A stretch of 64,000 nucleotides of DNA from RGIG1959 sp045637645. GTDB taxonomy: Bacteria; Bacillota; Clostridia; Oscillospirales; Acutalibacteraceae. The stretch covers positions 49,932 to 113,931 of the forward strand of contig JAZTZV010000053.1 in the NCBI GenBank assembly GCA_045637645.1, written 5' to 3'. The position numbers and the translations under genes were made by a program. Under the pieces are notes generated by a model, which saw nothing but the letters and a program-made list of their open reading frames with translations, had not been told where the DNA came from and did not search any database. Below, piece after piece: positions 26,472-33,883 of the stretch; within the stretch, counting starts at the first letter, position 1; each line of letters begins with the position of its first letter.

Positions 26472-27533
26472 ATGAGTGAAAAAATCAAAGTCGGCATTAT
26501 CGGCGTCGGTAGCATTTCCCATTCCCACATTATCGGATATCTTGCGAATCCCAATGTGGAATTGTACGCTTTCTGTGACATCAACGAGGAACAACTCAAG
26601 TTCATGGGTGAGAAATACGGCGTTGAGCGCCTTTTCACCAAAGCGGAAGATATGCTTGCGTTGCCCGAGATCGATGCGGTCAGTGTTTGCACCTGGAACG
26701 CCGCGCACGCTCCTTGCACCATCGCCGCGCTGAACGCGGGCAAACACGTGCTTTGCGAGAAGCCGATGGCAATGTCCACCGAAGAGGGTCTTGCGATGCA
26801 AGAAGCTGCCGAGAAAAACGGCAAATTGTTGATGGTCGGTTTTGTTCGCCGTTACGGTAACGATGCCGCCATCTTGAAGGATTTCATCGACAACGGTCAA
26901 TTCGGCGAATTGTACTACGCAAAAGCCAACTACCTGCGCCGTAACGGCAACCCCGGCGGCTGGTTCGGCGACAAGCGTTATTCGGGCGGCGGTCCGCTCA
27001 TCGATCTCGGTGTCCACGTGATCGACCTGGTTCGTTACCTGCTCGGCAATCCGAAACCTGTCTCGGTTTATGCTGTGACGTTCCAAAAACTCTTGGACCG
27101 TCCCGGTATCAAAGATAAAGCGGCTTACACGCCCTCGAAAGCGATTCCGGATCTGAAATGCGACGTTGAAGATCTTGCCTCGGCGATCATCCGTTTTGAC
27201 AACGGCGCGGTGCTCAATGTGGAAGCCAGCTTCAGCCTCAACCTCAAGAAGGATGTCGGCTCGATCGAACTCTTCGGCACCAAAGCGGGCGCGAAGATCG
27301 ATCCCGAACTCGAGATGTTCACCAACATCAACGATTATATGGCGGATGTGAATCTGTGCATGCCCACGGCGCTTTCGTTTGACGGTTTGTTCACCAACGA
27401 GATCGCGCACTTTGTGGACTGCGTCCGCGAAGGCAAAACTTGCGTGTCTCCCGCGAAGGACGGCGTCGAAATGATGCGTATCCTCGATGCGGCGTACGAA
27501 TCCGCTCGCACCGGTCACGAAGTGGTTCTGTAA
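26472..27533 (+). CDS. Gfo/Idh/MocA family oxidoreductase
   Basis: NAD(P)-dependent dehydrogenase of 353 residues, probably acting on a sugar or inositol derivative. The N-terminal Rossmann motif is VGIIGVGSISHSHI, and CEKPMAMS carries the conserved EKP lysine. The C-terminal domain has the catalytic-type GGGPLIDLGVHVIDL motif with the active-site His/Asp pattern. It is monocistronic, with its own promoter and terminator. No neighbouring sugar transporter or kinase suggests a substrate, so this stays at family level. Confidence 0.85.
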   Translation: MSEKIKVGIIGVGSISHSHIIGYLANPNVELYAFCDINEEQLKFMGEKYGVERLFTKAEDMLALPEIDAVSVCTWNAAHAPCTIAALNAGKHVLCEKPMAMSTEEGLAMQEAAEKNGKLLMVGFVRRYGNDAAILKDFIDNGQFGELYYAKANYLRRNGNPGGWFGDKRYSGGGPLIDLGVHVIDLVRYLLGNPKPVSVYAVTFQKLLDRPGIKDKAAYTPSKAIPDLKCDVEDLASAIIRFDNGAVLNVEASFSLNLKKDVGSIELFGTKAGAKIDPELEMFTNINDYMADVNLCMPTALSFDGLFTNEIAHFVDCVREGKTCVSPAKDGVEMMRILDAAYESARTGHEVVL

Positions 27534-27543
27534 GATAAAAAAC

Positions 27544-27585
27544 AAAAAGCGATGCTGTTCATTGGAACGGCATCGCTTTTTTCAT
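27544..27585. terminator. Bidirectional terminator after the Gfo/Idh gene
   Basis: A GC-rich stem (AAAAGCGATGC at 27545-27555 with GCATCGCTTTT at 27570-27580, extended by an inner GTTC/GAAC pair) is followed by TTTTTT. Confidence 0.85.
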
Positions 27586-28281
27586 TTAAAAGAAGAATTT
27601 GCGTTTCATGGCTTCGCGTGCGGGGCGAACGATTCCGAGTACGATCAAAAGACCGCCGAGAATCGCGAGTGCCGCGAGCGGGTAAAACGACCAACCGATA
27701 AAACGCTCGTATTCAAACGTGAGGTTGATCAACCATTCCATCAGCGGCATTAACCCGCCGACGGCAAGCATCGCACCGCCTAAAATATAATAGACTCCGC
27801 GGCGGACGTATCGAAGCAGTGTCACAACCGCGCTCACGATCAAGCAAACTGCGCCCGCAATCGGCAACGCAAAACTGAAAAACCAATTCCCTTGAGTCGC
27901 GAAGGCGATATAGCCGATATACGCGATTCCTGCCGCGAATCCGCACGGCACGAAAATGACGGGATTCGGTTTTCGAAACCACGACGGCAACACCGCCGCT
28001 ACATATCCGAATACCAGCGCACCGACAACATATCCCGACCACGTGATCGCGCTGTTTAATTGTAAATCACACAGCAAAACCGTGATGATCGGCAACAGCA
28101 CAAGACCCGTTAACACGATCTGCAGCGCAAAGGAGCGTACATGTTTTTGAGGATAACGACCTTTTGGGTAGATCGGATCGGCGGGCGTGCGCGGGAGGTC
28201 GGGATGATACACCACCGTACCGCAAAGAGGGCATACCGCTTCGGTGTCGGCAAGCTTCACGCCGCATTTGATGCAATACAT
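27586..28281 (-). CDS. DUF6320-type membrane protein with N-terminal zinc ribbon
   Basis: Protein of 231 residues with an N-terminal zinc-ribbon (MYCIKCGVKLADTEAVCPLC, CxxC...CxxC) followed by about six hydrophobic helices and a basic C-terminus. It resembles the DUF6320 family. AAGGAGGTATGACGAT precedes ATG 28281. It starts 4 nt after the hydrolase-acyltransferase fusion stop, so the two genes form one operon and their products may act together at the membrane, for example in lipid or polyketide-like acyl transfer. The function is unknown. Confidence 0.7.
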   Translation of the reverse strand: MYCIKCGVKLADTEAVCPLCGTVVYHPDLPRTPADPIYPKGRYPQKHVRSFALQIVLTGLVLLPIITVLLCDLQLNSAITWSGYVVGALVFGYVAAVLPSWFRKPNPVIFVPCGFAAGIAYIGYIAFATQGNWFFSFALPIAGAVCLIVSAVVTLLRYVRRGVYYILGGAMLAVGGLMPLMEWLINLTFEYERFIGWSFYPLAALAILGGLLIVLGIVRPAREAMKRKFFF

Positions 28282-28285
28282 ATCG

Positions 28286-30460
28286 TCATACCTCCTTGTT
28301 GGAATTGCTTTCGACTTCGATTTCGAGCCCCATCTCGTGAAGCACCGCATACAGCGCGCGTTCCAAGGCGGGTTCTTGAATCGTTCGGATGAAGTTGATG
28401 TTCGTGTAGTCTTGATAGGAGATCACACCGCAGTTGTATGGGGCGGTGGCTTGTACGCCGAGCACAAAATCGATGCGCTCCACATACGGGATCATCGCGT
28501 CGGGGATGTGCGCGACGCCGAGGTTGGAAAGCGTCAAACACGATTTGCGCTCGCCGACCGTGTCAAACACCGCTTTCATAACGGCGTTTTTGATAAATAA
28601 CGGCATGAGACGGACAAAAGGTGTTGTTTCGCTGTTGACGTTGGTGGTGACCTTGGTGCTCATGATTTTGGCGCTGACATCCAATCCCAAACGGTGCTTC
28701 ACGGCTTGGCAAATTTCTTCAAAACGGTAATGCCCGAGCGAGGGCAAAATTTCGGGTGTCGTGTACAGCACGAAGTTGCGAAGTGTTTTGGCGTATTGCG
28801 GATACAAGGTGCGTAAATTCACGGGAATCAACACACGGATGGGCTTGCGTTTCTTTTGTTGCGGAACCTGCTCTTGTTGCATGGTTTGGAGCGCCATCAT
28901 AAAGGCGGCGCACAAAAATGCGGTTACGCTCACGCCGTAACGATGCGCGGTTTCTACCAATTGTGCGGAAGACACGCGCAAGCAAGTGAGATGTATGTGC
29001 TCGCTTGGCTCGGGTGTGCCCGTCAAATGCCAGGCGGTGCGTTCTTTGCGACTTTCGCTCACAGGGCCCGCGATTTTCAAGAAGCAATCCTCAAGCTCGT
29101 CGTCGGTCGGAGGTTCCAAGCGTCCGAGAACGCCTTTTTCGGCAGGAATATGCACGCCGTATTTCTGTTGTAAATATTCGGCAACCAAGCTTTTCAGGAA
29201 AATCAAGCCGCCGTTGCCGTCGGTCAACGAATGGAAAAATTCCACCGCGATGCGTTTGTTGTAAACAATGACGCGAAATGCACAGGTGAGCGTTTCGTTG
29301 TGAGACATGTGACAAAGGGGATAGCTGTATTCCTCACGCACATTCGGTGCTTTTGACAGTTGTTGGAGATAATACCAAAACATACCGCGTCGCAAGCGCA
29401 CGGCAATGGAGGGAAAGCGTCGGACGGTGATGTCAAGTGCAGATTGCAACACCGTCACATCCACGTCTTCTTTTAAGGTTGCGGAAAGACGGAATACATT
29501 GCTCCAATGTTCGCGACGTGCGGCGGGATAAATCTTCGCGGCATTGTCAAGCGGCATCCACCGCAGTTTTTCTTCTCTGACCATCACGTCATTCAAAAAC
29601 GTGTCAAGCATCGCCAAATCGCGGCGATCTTCCTGCAATCCGTACAGTAAATAGGCGTGCCAGCGTTCGGGGTGTACGATCAGCTGGCTTTTGCATCCCG
29701 CCTCCAGCAATTTTTGATGCATTTGCGTGGCGTCGTCGAGCATGATCTCGTCGCCGCCGACAAAGATCAAAGAAGGCGGTATGTCGCTTACATCCGCAAA
29801 CAAAGGGGATACGAGCGGATCGGTTTTGTCTGTCGTGTAGCTCTCGGAGTAAAAGCGAAGCAGTTCTGCGGTCATGTTCGGATCGTTGTCGCGGTTTTTC
29901 TCATACGACTCTCCCGAAGCGGTGTGATCCGTCCAAGGGGATATGGCGATAATACCGCAAGGAAGCGGCATCGATAAAGCTTTCAGTTTTTCACAAAGCA
30001 CGTAGCAAAGACCGCCGCCTGCGCTTTCACCGCAAAGTGTGATGCGGTCGGGGGTGTAGCCTTTTTCGAGCAGATAACGATACGCTTCGACGGCGTCGTC
30101 CAAAGCGGCAGGGAAAGGGTGCTCGGGAGCCAAGCGATAGGCGGCGCAAAACACGCGTGTCCCGGTTTGAGCGCACAAAATCGATCCCGCACCGATGGCG
30201 TAATGCAGATCGCCGCAGACATAGCCGCCGCCGTGTAAATACAGCAACACGCCTTGCCGACGTTCGTCGCGCGGCAACAACCATGCGCCTGTAAACGAAT
30301 CAAAGCGATGCTGTTTCACGGTGATTTGCGTGCGGAATTTGTTGCTCATCAAATCGCCGAGAAGTGCTTGCCCTTTGCGAATCGATGTCAACGACAGTGT
30401 GTTGAGCAACGGTTTGGAAAGCGCCAATTGCTTGCGGAGCATAGAGGCAGAAATCGGCAT
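28286..30460 (-). CDS. Fusion of HSL-family alpha/beta hydrolase and condensation/acyltransferase-like domain
   Basis: Protein of 724 residues with two domains. Residues about 1-290 are a hormone-sensitive-lipase-type hydrolase: oxyanion motif HGGGYVCG (76-83), nucleophile Ser146 in GESAGGG, Asp237 in GGDEIM and His268. Residues about 300-724 resemble the alcohol acetyltransferase/condensation superfamily (CoA- or carrier-dependent acyl transfer), with the signature HxxxDG as HSLTDG (410-415) and a C-terminal LTLSNLGVAHIP segment. No signal peptide is present. AAGGAGACGAGCGAA precedes the ATG. It may make or remodel an ester; the substrate is unknown. Confidence 0.75.
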   Translation of the reverse strand: MPISASMLRKQLALSKPLLNTLSLTSIRKGQALLGDLMSNKFRTQITVKQHRFDSFTGAWLLPRDERRQGVLLYLHGGGYVCGDLHYAIGAGSILCAQTGTRVFCAAYRLAPEHPFPAALDDAVEAYRYLLEKGYTPDRITLCGESAGGGLCYVLCEKLKALSMPLPCGIIAISPWTDHTASGESYEKNRDNDPNMTAELLRFYSESYTTDKTDPLVSPLFADVSDIPPSLIFVGGDEIMLDDATQMHQKLLEAGCKSQLIVHPERWHAYLLYGLQEDRRDLAMLDTFLNDVMVREEKLRWMPLDNAAKIYPAARREHWSNVFRLSATLKEDVDVTVLQSALDITVRRFPSIAVRLRRGMFWYYLQQLSKAPNVREEYSYPLCHMSHNETLTCAFRVIVYNKRIAVEFFHSLTDGNGGLIFLKSLVAEYLQQKYGVHIPAEKGVLGRLEPPTDDELEDCFLKIAGPVSESRKERTAWHLTGTPEPSEHIHLTCLRVSSAQLVETAHRYGVSVTAFLCAAFMMALQTMQQEQVPQQKKRKPIRVLIPVNLRTLYPQYAKTLRNFVLYTTPEILPSLGHYRFEEICQAVKHRLGLDVSAKIMSTKVTTNVNSETTPFVRLMPLFIKNAVMKAVFDTVGERKSCLTLSNLGVAHIPDAMIPYVERIDFVLGVQATAPYNCGVISYQDYTNINFIRTIQEPALERALYAVLHEMGLEIEVESNSNKEV

Positions 30461-30489
30461 TTCGCTCGTCTCCTTTCCGATTTTTATTT

Positions 30490-30519
30490 AGTATACCATA
30501 TACAATACTGTTTGTGCAA
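30490..30519 (-). promoter_or_regulatory. Promoter for the hydrolase fusion-DUF6320 operon
   Basis: On the minus strand TTGCAC (30514-30519) and TATACT (30490-30495) have an 18-bp spacer. Confidence 0.6.
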
Positions 30520-30543
30520 GTATTGAAAACGAGATTGCTTAAG

Positions 30544-30579
30544 AAAAAGAACCCGATCGATGATATTCATCGATCGGGT
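30544..30579 (-). terminator. Terminator after mgtE
   Basis: A perfect 13-bp stem (30551-30563 with 30567-30579), read on the minus strand, is followed by TTCTTTTTCTT. Confidence 0.85.
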
Positions 30580-30583
30580 AATA

Positions 30584-31954
30584 TTAAATTTGATCGAGCA
30601 AAGCAGAAGCAATGTTGAAATACACGATCAGAGTCAAAGCGTCGACAATCGTGGTGATAAACGGACTCGCCATGACAGCAGGGTCGAGCTTGATTTTTTT
30701 GGCAAGCATCGGAAGCGAACAGCCGATCACCTTGGCAAACAGCACCGCCACGATCAGCGTTACCGAGATGACCAAAGCGACCATCGGATCTTCTACGTGG
30801 TCAACAAACAGCATCTTAAGGTAGCTGACGATGGCAAGTGTCGCGCCGCACAACAGTGCCACGCGGAATTCTTTCCAAATCACGCGGAACATATCGGAAA
30901 ATTCGATTTCGCCGAGAGAAATACCGCGTGTGACTGTGACGGATGCTTGCGAGCCGCTGTTGCCGGCAGTGTTCATCAGCATCGGTACGAGTGTAGCAAG
31001 TATGACCATTTCTCCGAGCGCCTCTTCGTATGCACTCATGATATAGCCCGAAATGGTGGCGGCGAGCATGAGGAGCGTTAACCACGGAATACGCGTCAGG
31101 AAGATTTTCCAAGCACTTGTCTTCAAATACGGTTTGTCATTCGGACTGATAGCCGCCATCTTTTCGATGTCTTCGGTTGCCTCTTCTTGCAAAACGTCGA
31201 TCGCGTCGTCAACGGTAACGATGCCGACCAGGCGGTTTTCCGCGTCGACAACGGGAAGTGCCAAAAAGTCGTATTTGTTAAACAATTGTGCGGTCGTTTC
31301 CTGGTCTTCGTGGGTGGTAACGCTGATCACGTTGTCTTCCATGATCTCCTCGACAAGCGCGTCGCTGTCGGACAACAGCAGCGTTTTGGCGGTGACCATG
31401 CCGACCAAGGTACGGTCGTTTTCGGTAACATAACAGGTGTAGATCGTTTCCTTGTCGACACCCGTTCGACGGATGCGCATAAACGCGTCCTCAACGGTCA
31501 TGTCGCGGTGCAAACGAACAAACTCGGTGGTCATCATGCTTCCTGCGCTGTCGTCGGGGTATTGCAGGATTTGGTTGATGCTGCGGCGCATATCGGCGGG
31601 GGCGACCGCCAAAACACGTTGCACGACGCTCGCAGGCATTTCTTCGATCATATCGACGGTATCGTCGATGTACAATTCGTCGAGCACTTCTTTGAGCTCA
31701 CGGTCGCTGAAAACCTTGATGAGATGTTCTTGTGCGTCGCTTTCAAAATAGGCAAACACCTCGGCGGCGTCCTCTTTGGGGAGGATGCGAAAAACGAGAG
31801 GCAATTTGCTTTCGGGAAGTTCCTCGAGCAACTGTGCGATGTCGGCGGGGTTGAGTTCCGCAAACACTTCCCGAAGCTCTAAATAGCGACGGCTTGCGAG
31901 AAGATCATTCATTTGCTCAAGCAACAACTCGAATTGTTTTTCTTGGTTGTTCAT
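30584..31954 (-). CDS. mgtE: Magnesium transporter MgtE
   Basis: Mg2+ channel/transporter of 456 residues. The order is an N-terminal superhelical domain (ELNPADIAQLLEELPE), a pair of CBS domains (around TCYVTENDRTLVGMVTAKTL and FLALPVVDAENRLVGIVTVDD) and five membrane helices with the pore segment VPMLMNTAGNSGSQASVTVTRG. The cytoplasmic domains are known to sense Mg2+ and gate the pore. GGGAGAGA is its ribosome binding site; it can pair with an upstream CTCCC in the leader (31964-31988), which suggests translational control. See the leader entries. Confidence 0.95.
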   Translation of the reverse strand: MNNQEKQFELLLEQMNDLLASRRYLELREVFAELNPADIAQLLEELPESKLPLVFRILPKEDAAEVFAYFESDAQEHLIKVFSDRELKEVLDELYIDDTVDMIEEMPASVVQRVLAVAPADMRRSINQILQYPDDSAGSMMTTEFVRLHRDMTVEDAFMRIRRTGVDKETIYTCYVTENDRTLVGMVTAKTLLLSDSDALVEEIMEDNVISVTTHEDQETTAQLFNKYDFLALPVVDAENRLVGIVTVDDAIDVLQEEATEDIEKMAAISPNDKPYLKTSAWKIFLTRIPWLTLLMLAATISGYIMSAYEEALGEMVILATLVPMLMNTAGNSGSQASVTVTRGISLGEIEFSDMFRVIWKEFRVALLCGATLAIVSYLKMLFVDHVEDPMVALVISVTLIVAVLFAKVIGCSLPMLAKKIKLDPAVMASPFITTIVDALTLIVYFNIASALLDQI

Positions 31955-32117
31955 GTTTGATCTCTCCCTTCGTAAATGGTGATGGGAGCAGACAAAGCGT
32001 TATGACAAGAGTGCGACATGGATGCCGCACTTACGTTGTCGAGGAGGCTTTGTACTGCCGCTGTTGGACGGATCCATGCTGTTCACTCCTTAATTTTATA
32101 TATTATACAGTATGTAC
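31955..32117 (-). promoter_or_regulatory. Structured mgtE leader with SD-sequestering hairpin
   Basis: Leader of about 160 nt between the promoter and mgtE, read on the minus strand. Nested complementary arms: 32047-32053 with 31992-31998 (ACAAAGC/GCTTTGT), 32036-32040 with 32004-32008 (GACAA/TTGTC) and 32026-32031 with 32010-32015 (AGTGCG/CGCACT). A second hairpin pairs CTCCC (31984-31988) with GGGAG (31964-31968) of the mgtE ribosome binding site and can extend through a bulge. A 25-codon ORF overlaps the nested stems. I do not see the M-box or any other known Mg2+ riboswitch consensus. Confidence 0.6.
32000..32077 (-). CDS. Leader peptide ORF upstream of mgtE
   Basis: Small ORF of 25 codons starting MDPSNSGSTKPPRQRK and ending ALLS, with an ideal AGGAG site 8 nt before its ATG and a position between the promoter and the mgtE ribosome binding site. 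It has an early Asp-Pro and a Pro-Pro pair, then basic residues. Its stop codon lies in the internal loop between the outer and middle stems of the leader, so ribosome position would change the fold. The layout recalls the MgtL leader of enterobacterial mgtA, but the families are unrelated and homology is not claimed. Confidence 0.55.
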   Translation of the reverse strand: MDPSNSGSTKPPRQRKCGIHVALLS

Positions 32118-32123
32118 CTTGTT

Positions 32124-32153
32124 ATTTTACCGCGATGCACAAGGTCTTGTCAA
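32124..32153 (-). promoter_or_regulatory. Promoter for the mgtE leader
   Basis: On the minus strand a consensus TTGACA (32148-32153) and TAAAAT (32124-32129) with an 18-bp spacer. A second TATAAT-like box lies at 32102-32107 without a good -35. Confidence 0.7.
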
Positions 32154-32213
32154 CATTGTAGAAAAATTTTTTTAGAAATTTTCTGTTTATGTCTTTTCGC
32201 CGCGTGAATTTCG

Positions 32214-32222
32214 TGGTATACT
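32214..32222 (+). promoter_or_regulatory. Extended -10 for the NUDIX gene
   Basis: TGG followed by TATACT (32217-32222), about 40 bp before the ATG. The -35 region is poor, so recognition would rest on the extended -10. Confidence 0.45.
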
Positions 32223-32261
32223 GATAAAAAATACGCAAAATCGTCAAAGGAGGTCGAAGGC

Positions 32262-32681
32262 ATGCGCAAAGAAAAATCATGCGGCGCGCTTGTGGTGCGT
32301 CGCGGCGAAGATCAACCTCAAATTCTGCTGATCAAACACAACGGCGGCCATTGGGCGTTCCCGAAAGGACATGTGGAGGCGGGCGAAACCGAAGAACAAA
32401 CCGCCCTTCGTGAAGTGAGAGAAGAAACGGGACTGGATGTGAAACTCGACACACGTTATCGTGAAATGGTGACGTTTTCGCCTGCACCGCGTACGATGAA
32501 AGATGTGGTGTATTTTGCCGCAACGGTCGTCAGCGGCAAAGAACGTCCGCAACTTTCGGAAGTCAGCGATGTTCGCTGGGTACCGTTCTCAGAAGCCGAA
32601 CGGTACATCACGTTTGACAACGATCGTCATTTGTTCTGCAAAATGCGCCGTTTTATTGATGAAACGCACTTGCTTGGTTAA
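32262..32681 (+). CDS. NUDIX hydrolase (Ap4A hydrolase-like)
   Basis: NUDIX-fold pyrophosphohydrolase of 139 residues. The Nudix box is complete: GHVEAGETEEQTALREVREE followed by TGLD. The N-terminus KSCGALVV and the WAFPKGHVE segment are close to bis(5'-nucleosyl)-tetraphosphatases (Ap4A hydrolases) and mutT-like enzymes. The likely role is clearing Ap4A or damaged nucleotides. CAAAGGAGGTCGAAGGC precedes ATG 32262. It is a single-gene unit ending in a strong terminator. Confidence 0.85.
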   Translation: MRKEKSCGALVVRRGEDQPQILLIKHNGGHWAFPKGHVEAGETEEQTALREVREETGLDVKLDTRYREMVTFSPAPRTMKDVVYFAATVVSGKERPQLSEVSDVRWVPFSEAERYITFDNDRHLFCKMRRFIDETHLLG

Positions 32682-32694
32682 GAAACCGAAAATT

Positions 32695-32737
32695 AACGGA
32701 GGATTCCCGTTTTGGGAATCCTCCGTTTTGTTTTTTT
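32695..32737. terminator. Bidirectional terminator after the NUDIX gene
   Basis: A 14-bp stem (32695-32708 with 32714-32727) followed by TTGTTTTTTT lies between convergent genes. Confidence 0.9.
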
Positions 32738-33857
32738 ATTCTTTGTTCAGCTCGGCGAGAATGTCGTCAACAGTCCAGTCACTCGAGGGTGTCGGCGCTT
32801 CGTCGGGCATCTCAACATCCGCTTCGACTTCTTCGACAACGGTGTCTTGAATGGATTTTTGAACAGGTTCTTGAACGGGTTCTTCGTTTTCAACGATATC
32901 CGAAAGAATAGGGAGCTTATCATCAATCGAAAACGGAGGATCAAGCGGTTGACGCTCTTTTTCAGGCGTGACCCAAGCCATGCCGTCCTCGTCGGTTGCG
33001 GTGGGAGCATCCTCCTGAGGCAAGGCGATCGGTTGTGCGTTGTCTTCCGTTTGGCGTGTGAACGCTTGGATGAACGCGACCGACAATGCCAAAAGACCGA
33101 ACATTGCGTCAACGATCACAATCAGCATGGATTCGATCGAAATGCCGTTGATCAATTGATACACGGCGTAAGGCAACGACGAGAGCGAACCGATCGCCGC
33201 AAACAACGAGAAGATAAAGAGCATGTTGCGCGGCGGTTTACCGATGCCTGTGAGCAAACGTGCGAATTGCAAAAAGAAGAGCGAACCCGTAACGAGTGCC
33301 GCCAAATCGAAGAAGCTGACACTCAAATCGATGGTGCTGGCATTGGAGATTTCGTAGCGTGCCAAACGGAGCCACATCCAAACAACCGGGCTGAGTGCCA
33401 GCCAGTCCATTGCCGTGCGGTTAACATTGGATTTTGACATCCAGCAAAAACCGCGAGTGATCAGGAACAAACCCGATACAATGCCGAAAATCAGCGAGAA
33501 AATCAGCGTATACAGATCCGCTTGGTTGACAACAGCGGCGTTGGGAGGAGGCGTTTTGCCGTAAACCGTCCAACAAAACACATCAAGCACAACCGACATC
33601 ACAAGTAAAGCGCCGCAAAGAGTTGTGAACCAACCGAACAGCGGTTGCGGTGCGTCCTCGAGCAAAACGACGGGTGCTTTTTTGGAAAATCCGAGGATTG
33701 CTGCACACGCCATCGAGACAAGTGTGAAAACGATCAAGAAATCGGCGAGAGGAAGTCCCGCTAAAGAGATTTGCGGCATCATCTCGTTGACGATGCGCAA
33801 AACCATGAGGCATGCCGTTGCAACAACGGTGAGACAACAGGCGATCTTACGTGGCAT
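32736..33857 (-). CDS. Polytopic membrane protein with acidic C-terminal tail
   Basis: Protein of 373 residues that I do not recognise. The first about 270 residues hold roughly eight hydrophobic helices. The last 100 are hydrophilic, strongly acidic and Pro-rich, with short repeats (EPVQEPVQKSIQDTV) and end in WTVDDILAELNKE. The terminal amphipathic DDILAEL motif recurs at the ends of other Clostridial proteins and may be a docking peptide. It follows citrate synthase by 26 nt on the same strand. The ribosome binding site (GAAAGG, 13 nt) is distant, so the start is less certain. Confidence 0.6.
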   Translation of the reverse strand: MPRKIACCLTVVATACLMVLRIVNEMMPQISLAGLPLADFLIVFTLVSMACAAILGFSKKAPVVLLEDAPQPLFGWFTTLCGALLVMSVVLDVFCWTVYGKTPPPNAAVVNQADLYTLIFSLIFGIVSGLFLITRGFCWMSKSNVNRTAMDWLALSPVVWMWLRLARYEISNASTIDLSVSFFDLAALVTGSLFFLQFARLLTGIGKPPRNMLFIFSLFAAIGSLSSLPYAVYQLINGISIESMLIVIVDAMFGLLALSVAFIQAFTRQTEDNAQPIALPQEDAPTATDEDGMAWVTPEKERQPLDPPFSIDDKLPILSDIVENEEPVQEPVQKSIQDTVVEEVEADVEMPDEAPTPSSDWTVDDILAELNKE

Positions 33858-33883
33858 AATGATAGCACGACCTTTCTGAGAGA

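Noticed and set aside
31955..32117. M-box (Mg2+ riboswitch) before mgtE
   Set aside because: I compared the leader with the B. subtilis mgtE M-box from memory and found no matching conserved blocks; the upstream ORF and SD hairpin explain the sequence better.
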